The translations under genes were made by a program, and so were the position numbers. Source: JBMOPD01 sp049323615 (GTDB lineage Bacteria; Bacillota; Desulfotomaculia; Desulfotomaculales; Desulfocucumaceae). From it: a DNA stretch of 64,000 nucleotides. Shown in pieces: positions 59,289 through 64,000 of the stretch (position 1 is the stretch's first letter; each line of letters starts with the position of its first letter). The notes beneath the pieces were generated by a model, which searched no databases, had not been told where the DNA came from, and saw only the letters and a list, made by a program, of their open reading frames with translations. The stretch lies in the NCBI GenBank assembly GCA_049323615.1, contig JBMOPD010000022.1, positions 9,489 to 73,488 of the forward strand, given 5' to 3'.

Positions 59289-61733
59289 ATGAATAAGCAA
59301 TTGCCATCCCACGCGCAAATAGTAATCATCGGTGGCGGAATCGTGGGCTGTAGCACAGCCTATCACCTGACAAAGTACGGGTACACAGACGTTGTGTTGC
59401 TCGAACGCAAAGAGCTGGGTTCAGGAACGACTTGGGCCGCAGCCGGACTGGTCGGTCAGCTCCGCCAGAACCAGGAAATGACCAACCTTGCGAAATACGC
59501 AACTGAGCTTTACCCGAAACTCGAAGAGGAAACCGGGGTGGCTACCGGTTATATAACCACAGGGTCCTTGGGTGTATGCCAGACAGAGGACCGCAGGCGG
59601 GAATTTCTAAGAAGCGCCGCTGCTGCTGCGGCTTTTGGCGTCGAGATGTACGAAATCAGCCTCAAGGAGGCTGAAGATCTGGTTCCCGGAATGAGTACCA
59701 AGGGTCTGGTTAGCGCATTTTATGTGCCAAATGATGGGCAGACCAATCCCCTGGAAACTACTCAAGCCTTGATTAAGGGGGCCAGGATGAGGGGCGCCAA
59801 GGTTTTCGAGAACACCAAGGTGACTGGCATCAATGTGAAGAATGGCAAGGTCTGCGGCATTGCCACCGAAAATGGTTACATATCCTCTGAATATGTGATT
59901 AATTGTGCTGGTATGTGGGGGCGCCAGATTGGCAAAATGGCCGGTGTCAGCATCCCCCTTCATGCGGCGGTACACATGCATGCCATTACGAAGCCGATTG
60001 AAGGCTTGAAAAAACACTTTCCCGTCGTACGTGATCCTGACGGAAGAACCTATTTTAAATCCGATAACGGCGCCATCCTTTTTGGCGGTTTCGAGGCAGT
60101 GGCCAAGCCCTGGGGGATGAAAGGCATTCCTGATAATTTCAAATTTACAGAACTTCCAGAAGACATGGATTTGTTTGAAGTGTTCATGGAATGCGGGCTT
60201 CAGCGTTTTCCGTGCCTGGAAACAGCCGAGATCCGGCATGCGTCATATGTGCCGGAAAGTTTTACACCGGACAACGCCTTTATGGTTGGGGAAGTCCCCA
60301 ATGTCAAGAACTTATTTGTTGGCTGCGGGATGAACTCAGTTGGTATAGCCAGCGCCGCCGGAACCGGCCGGGCAATAGCCCAATGGATTAGCCAGGGTTA
60401 TCCCGAGGAACAGTTGTGGCCGGTCGATGTCCGGCGCTATTTCCCGTGGCAGCAGAACAGCCGGTATCTTCACGACAGGGTCATCGAGTCTGTTGGAATA
60501 CTTTATGAGCATCATTACCCCAATCGCCAGTTAACTACTGCAAGACCGGTCATTTGCTCTCCGGTGCATGACCGGTTGGCCCAAAACGGCGCCTGCTTCA
60601 GCATGGTCGCCGGTTGGGAGCGTGCGGACTGGTTTGCGCCTGAAGGAGTGGAACCAGTTCACCAATATAGTTGGGGACGTCCCAACTGGTTCGAGTACCA
60701 GAGACAGGAACACATGGCGGTGCGCGAAGGTGTCGGCATGTATGATTTAACCTCCATGCATAAATTTATCCTTCAAGGGCCCGACGCTGAAGCAACGCTG
60801 CAAAGATTATGCGCCAACGATGTGGCTGTTCCGGTTGGGCGGATCGTTTATACACCAATACTGAATGAAAGAGGCGGGTACGAAACTGATTTTACGGTGA
60901 CCCGGATTGAAGAAAACGCCTTCTTCATTGTTACTGCTGCGGCCACCGGTATGCGTGATTTTGACTATATCAAGCGCCGCATACCACCGGAAGCCAAAGC
61001 CTGCATTACTGACGTGACGCACGCTTACGCCATGCTCGCAGTGATGGGCCCGGACGCACGGAAGGTCCTGGCCAAGCTGACGGATGACGACCTTTCCAAC
61101 GAGGCCTTCCCATACAGGACCGCCAGGGAGATCGATCTTGCTTATGCCCGGCCGTGGGCTTTCCGAATCTCCTACGTCGGAGAGCTGGGATGGGAATTAT
61201 ACATCCCAACGAATTTCGCAACAGGGGTTTTCGACGCGATCATGGAAGCCGGCAGGGAGTTTGGCCTTCGCCTGGTCGGCATGCAGGCCGTCAACTCGCT
61301 GCGCACGGAATGCGGATATCGCCACTGGGAATCGGACATCACCCCCGATGATACACCTTACGAAGCCGGGCTGGGCTTTTGTGTCAAACTAGACAAGGGT
61401 GATTTCCCCGGCCGGGAGGCACTGCTTAAACAGAAGGAACACAGTCTCACCCGCAGGCTTGTCGTATTTACTCTTGAAGATCCCGAACCCATGCTCTATA
61501 AGAATGAACCCATATACAGGAACGGAAAACCTAATTCCCAGACTACTTCAGGCGCCTATGGGTATAAAGTGGGAAGTTCGGTGGCTATGGGATATCTGAA
61601 GAATCCGGAAGGCATTACCAATGACTGGATATTGTCTGGAAAGTATGAGATCCTTGTGGAAGGTAAAATGATCCCGGCCAAAGTACACCTTCGGGCCCCT
61701 TATGACCCCAAAGGCGAACGCACCAGGATGTAA
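59289..61733 (+). CDS. Dimethylglycine/sarcosine dehydrogenase-like FAD enzyme with GcvT domain
   Basis: An 814-residue two-part enzyme. The N-terminal D-amino-acid-oxidase-type FAD domain (about 1-400) has VIIGGGIVGCSTAYHLTKYG. The C-terminal half is a GcvT-like tetrahydrofolate-binding domain (about 430-814) with NERGGYETDFTVTR, YVGELGWELYIP and TPYEAGLGFCVKLDK. Family knowledge: such enzymes demethylate N-methylglycines, passing the one-carbon unit to tetrahydrofolate and electrons to ETF. Relatives link FAD covalently to a His in the motif GTTWHAAG; here it reads GTTWAAAG, with Ala at residue 50, so FAD should be non-covalent. ATG start with AAGGAGG. etfBA follow in the same operon. Confidence 0.9.
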   Translation: MNKQLPSHAQIVIIGGGIVGCSTAYHLTKYGYTDVVLLERKELGSGTTWAAAGLVGQLRQNQEMTNLAKYATELYPKLEEETGVATGYITTGSLGVCQTEDRRREFLRSAAAAAAFGVEMYEISLKEAEDLVPGMSTKGLVSAFYVPNDGQTNPLETTQALIKGARMRGAKVFENTKVTGINVKNGKVCGIATENGYISSEYVINCAGMWGRQIGKMAGVSIPLHAAVHMHAITKPIEGLKKHFPVVRDPDGRTYFKSDNGAILFGGFEAVAKPWGMKGIPDNFKFTELPEDMDLFEVFMECGLQRFPCLETAEIRHASYVPESFTPDNAFMVGEVPNVKNLFVGCGMNSVGIASAAGTGRAIAQWISQGYPEEQLWPVDVRRYFPWQQNSRYLHDRVIESVGILYEHHYPNRQLTTARPVICSPVHDRLAQNGACFSMVAGWERADWFAPEGVEPVHQYSWGRPNWFEYQRQEHMAVREGVGMYDLTSMHKFILQGPDAEATLQRLCANDVAVPVGRIVYTPILNERGGYETDFTVTRIEENAFFIVTAAATGMRDFDYIKRRIPPEAKACITDVTHAYAMLAVMGPDARKVLAKLTDDDLSNEAFPYRTAREIDLAYARPWAFRISYVGELGWELYIPTNFATGVFDAIMEAGREFGLRLVGMQAVNSLRTECGYRHWESDITPDDTPYEAGLGFCVKLDKGDFPGREALLKQKEHSLTRRLVVFTLEDPEPMLYKNEPIYRNGKPNSQTTSGAYGYKVGSSVAMGYLKNPEGITNDWILSGKYEILVEGKMIPAKVHLRAPYDPKGERTRM

Positions 61734-61734
61734 C

Positions 61735-61755
61735 CTTGATTCCTAACACCTGGGA
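61735..61755. repeat. Possible heptamer array (three degenerate units)
   Basis: CTTGATT, CCTAACA, CCTGGGA between the dehydrogenase and etfB genes, merging with the etfB Shine-Dalgarno. The weakest member of the family. Confidence 0.25.
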
Positions 61756-61764
61756 GGAAGGAAT

Positions 61765-62559
61765 GTGGACATTGTAGTTTTATTGAAGCAAGTCCCTGAT
61801 ACGGCAGCTCTAATACAAATCGACGAGGATAATGTCAGCATCAAGGCTGAAGATGTCAAATGGGTAATTAATCCCTACGACGAACTGGCGGTGGAAGAGG
61901 CGATCCGGATTAAGGAACGGCAGGGCAGGGGCAAGGTGACTATCCTCACCGCCGGTGTTGAGTCTGCCGCAGCAAACATCCGGACTGCTTTGGCGATGGG
62001 TGCGGATGAAGGTGTCCTCATATGCGATCCGGTTTTAGAAAAGATCGATCCTTACCTAACGGCAAAAATAATTGCTGCTGCACTGAAGAACCTTCACTTT
62101 GATCTTATTATAGCAGGGCCCCGGGCAGTGGATGACGACGGCTTTTACGTTCCTTCAGCCGTCGCGGAATACCTTGGCGTTCCTCTACTGTCTATGGTCG
62201 TCCGGCAGGAAATTAAAGACGGAAAAATCCGGTGTGAACAAACCGTCCAAGATGGCACCATTGTAGTAGAGACAGATCTGCCCGCTATGATGACCACCCA
62301 GAGAGGACTTAATGAGCCGCGCTACCCTTCGCTTTCGAATATAATGAAAGCCAGAAAAAAGGAGGTGCAGGTGAAAACACTGGCTGACATAGGGTTGTCA
62401 CCGGAAGAATTCGGGCCAAACTCGCTGAAAACCAGAATCGTATCATTGGTTTATCCTCCGAAACGCAATGCCGGTAAGCTAAACATTGAAGGTGACACGG
62501 TTGAAGAAAAAGCAGCCCAATTGGTGAAATTGCTGCGGGACAAAACCGGTATTTTGTGA
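61765..62559 (+). CDS. etfB: Electron transfer flavoprotein, beta subunit
   Basis: A 264-residue subunit with VINPYDELAVEEAIRIKE, TILTAGVESAAANIRTALAMGADEGV, and TDLPAMMTTQRGLNEPRYPSLSNIMKARKK, the conserved EtfB blocks. It binds AMP and, with EtfA, carries electrons from flavin dehydrogenases to the membrane or to ferredoxin/NAD couples. GTG start at 61765 with GGGAGGAAGG. It is second in the operon, so the dimethylglycine-dehydrogenase-like protein is its likely electron donor. Confidence 0.93.
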   Translation: MDIVVLLKQVPDTAALIQIDEDNVSIKAEDVKWVINPYDELAVEEAIRIKERQGRGKVTILTAGVESAAANIRTALAMGADEGVLICDPVLEKIDPYLTAKIIAAALKNLHFDLIIAGPRAVDDDGFYVPSAVAEYLGVPLLSMVVRQEIKDGKIRCEQTVQDGTIVVETDLPAMMTTQRGLNEPRYPSLSNIMKARKKEVQVKTLADIGLSPEEFGPNSLKTRIVSLVYPPKRNAGKLNIEGDTVEEKAAQLVKLLRDKTGIL

Positions 62560-62584
62560 ACGGCGAAAAACAGGAGGCTTCGAC

Positions 62585-63565
62585 ATGTCGAAAGAAGTAA
62601 TGGTTTATGCAGGCTGTGCCAATGCCGGCTTTAAAAAATCGACCTTTGAGGCGATAAGTGAAGGAAGGCGTCTGGCTAACCGGCTGAATGGGACTTTAAC
62701 GGCGGTCTCCGTCGGCTTCAGAGCGAAGGATAGAGCAACGGAGCTGGCTCGATATGGCACAGATCAGATTTTTATATGTGACGATCCGGCTCTTGAAGAG
62801 TCCGATCCGGTCCAGTACTCGTCAATTATTTGGGATATTGTGAAAAAACAAAACATACCGAACATTTTACTATTTGGAGCCTCGCTTCACGACAAGGCTG
62901 TAGCTGCACTCCTGGCGGCACGGTTGGACGTAGGTATGACAACTGAATGCGTAGGATTTACAATGCAAGGTGAGCGGCTGGTTGCGACACGCCCGATGTA
63001 TGGTGGCAGGCTTTTGTCCCAGGTGCTACTCGAAGGGCAACCTCAAATTGCCTGCATTCGGTCGAATGTTTTCCCAATTGCCCATGATGTCCGGTCTGCC
63101 GAGTATATAATAATTGAGCCTCAACTCAATGAACCCCGGATCCGGATTGTCGAGAAAAAGTTGAAAAACAGCAACAAGGTAGAGCTTACTGAAGCGAATG
63201 TGGTGATTTCAGGTGGCCGGGGGATGGGCGGGCCGGACTTTAGCCTGATGGAAGAACTCGCTGACCTTTTGGGAGGAGCGGTCGGCGCGTCAAGGAGCGC
63301 AGTGGACGAGGGCTGGCGGCCATACTCTGACCAAGTTGGTCAAACAGGTAAAGTGGTCTCCCCAAAATTGTACGTGGCCTGTGGCATCTCTGGGGCTATG
63401 CAGCACCTTGCAGGAATGAGTTCTTCGGAATGCATTGTTGCTATTAACAAGGATCGTGATGCACCAATCTTTAACTACGCCGATTACGGCATTGTTGAGG
63501 ACCTTTTCGAAGTAATTCCGGCTATTATTGAGGAAATAAAGCGACAAGGCAATAAATTGAAGTAG
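62585..63565 (+). CDS. etfA: Electron transfer flavoprotein, alpha subunit
   Basis: A 326-residue subunit. The N-terminal half shapes the dimer. The C-terminal FAD-binding domain has SGGRGMGGPDFSLMEELADLLGGAVGASRSAVDEGW, GQTGKVVSPKLYVACGISGAMQHLAGM and NKDRDAPIFNYADYGIVEDLFEVIP. It has no N-terminal ferredoxin extension, unlike some clostridial EtfA. ATG start with CAGGAGG, 25 bp after etfB. It is the last gene of the operon. Confidence 0.94.
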   Translation: MSKEVMVYAGCANAGFKKSTFEAISEGRRLANRLNGTLTAVSVGFRAKDRATELARYGTDQIFICDDPALEESDPVQYSSIIWDIVKKQNIPNILLFGASLHDKAVAALLAARLDVGMTTECVGFTMQGERLVATRPMYGGRLLSQVLLEGQPQIACIRSNVFPIAHDVRSAEYIIIEPQLNEPRIRIVEKKLKNSNKVELTEANVVISGGRGMGGPDFSLMEELADLLGGAVGASRSAVDEGWRPYSDQVGQTGKVVSPKLYVACGISGAMQHLAGMSSSECIVAINKDRDAPIFNYADYGIVEDLFEVIPAIIEEIKRQGNKLK

Positions 63566-63729
63566 TCTCTCGGAAAACAGATCAGGAATTGCTGACAACT
63601 GTTCATTAAGGGAAAAGGAAACTGTAACAGTATATGGGGATATTCAAAATTGGGCATACCAAAGAACCCTAGCATAATGGTAAATACTGGGGTTAATAAA
63701 GGAGGCAGAAAAAGAGTAACACCGAGAGC

Positions 63730-64000
63730 CTAAGCTACCTGAGAGCTGAATTCACCTTGCCATTGCAGAATCATAGGCCGGATGTCAAATTTCAGGTGGC
63801 TGAACCAAGCATCAATGTGTATGCACATGCTGTCAGCAAAGGCCCTGAAATACCAGGTCATAGAGCTGCGGATCTTACCTTTGCGTTCAAGTAGATAGTC
63901 CTCTTTAAGCCGCTTAAAATACCTTTCATCAGTGGTTCGGCGTTTGTAGTGCTTCTTCCACTGAGGGGTATCGCGGGGGATACGGGTGAAATACCGGAGG
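63730..64000 (-). mobile_element. Transposase C-terminal fragment (continues past the window)
   Basis: The minus strand reads in frame from 63999 to a TAG at 63730 and encodes about 89 residues, including RIPRDTPQWKKHYKRRTTDERYFKRLKED and SMTWYFRAFADSMCIHIDAW. This basic, Trp/Tyr-rich end resembles the C-terminus of DDE transposases of bacterial insertion sequences; the family is not certain. Its 5' part lies to the right of the window. It flanks the low-GC DMGDH-ETF module and fits a mobile-element border. Confidence 0.75.

Overview
The window reads as a chromosome segment of an anaerobic, spore-forming Gram-positive bacterium of the Desulfotomaculum/Pelotomaculum (Peptococcaceae) type. That placement is an inference. 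It rests on a GerMN spore-germination lipoprotein, an S-layer (SLH) protein, a ferredoxin-dependent 2-oxoacid oxidoreductase, ECF and TRAP-TAXI transporters, several sets of acyl-CoA genes, frequent TTG and GTG starts behind strong AGGAGG-like Shine-Dalgarno sites, and a GC-rich backbone. The last 6 kb are visibly poorer in GC and end in a transposase fragment. No rRNA, tRNA or CRISPR array was seen.

Layout. 1-8.4 kb: an Old-Yellow-Enzyme-type reductase (cut by the window edge), a CGGC-domain protein, a GPH-type symporter, then a beta-oxidation operon (acyl-CoA dehydrogenase, 3-hydroxyacyl-CoA dehydrogenase, thiolase) and a thioesterase facing it. 8.6-19 kb: RtcB RNA ligase, a TRAP-TAXI transporter, an amine-dehydrogenase-like oxidoreductase, and CstA with its LytS/LytR-type two-component system. 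19-32 kb: a long inverted-repeat element, the GerMN lipoprotein, an OmpR-type two-component system, an M24 peptidase, a metallophosphoesterase, an enoyl-CoA hydratase, and a cell-surface group (SLH phosphodiester glycosidase, processive glycosyltransferase, unusual MurE-like ligase). 32-45 kb: a four-subunit 2-oxoacid:ferredoxin oxidoreductase next to a PAS-type sigma-54 activator, CoaX, two poorly known proteins, an M20 peptidase, a complete ECF importer and an IclR regulator. 45-57.7 kb: an EamA exporter, then a large sigma-54-controlled acyl-CoA operon (two DUF2148 Fe-S proteins, SCPx-type thiolase, SCP2 protein, acyl-CoA ligase, acyl-CoA dehydrogenase), its AcoR-type activator, a divergent MBL hydrolase and a KASIII-like enzyme. 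57.9-64 kb: a lower-GC module of GntR regulator, dimethylglycine/sarcosine-dehydrogenase-like protein and EtfBA, followed by a transposase.

How it fits together. The recurring theme is sigma-54 control of energy metabolism. I read -24/-12 promoters (GG-N10-GC) in front of the beta-oxidation operon, the 2-oxoacid oxidoreductase operon, the DUF2148/SCP2 operon and the MBL gene. Two of these lie directly beside genes for sigma-54 activators. The 2-oxoacid oxidoreductase promoter has a perfect 34-bp palindrome about 107 bp upstream, where an enhancer is expected, and the promoter itself is embedded in the terminator of the activator gene. A second theme is a family of degenerate 7-bp repeat arrays between genes, two of which run into neighbouring genes and supply their last codons and stop. 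The best candidate for an undescribed pathway is the DUF2148-SCP2-thiolase operon. Other points of note are an 8-residue MGVSGCCC leader peptide, a CTG-started ferredoxin gene, and three enzymes with changed key residues (Ala for the FAD-linking His, Asp for the catalytic Glu, and a lost DNPR motif in MurE).
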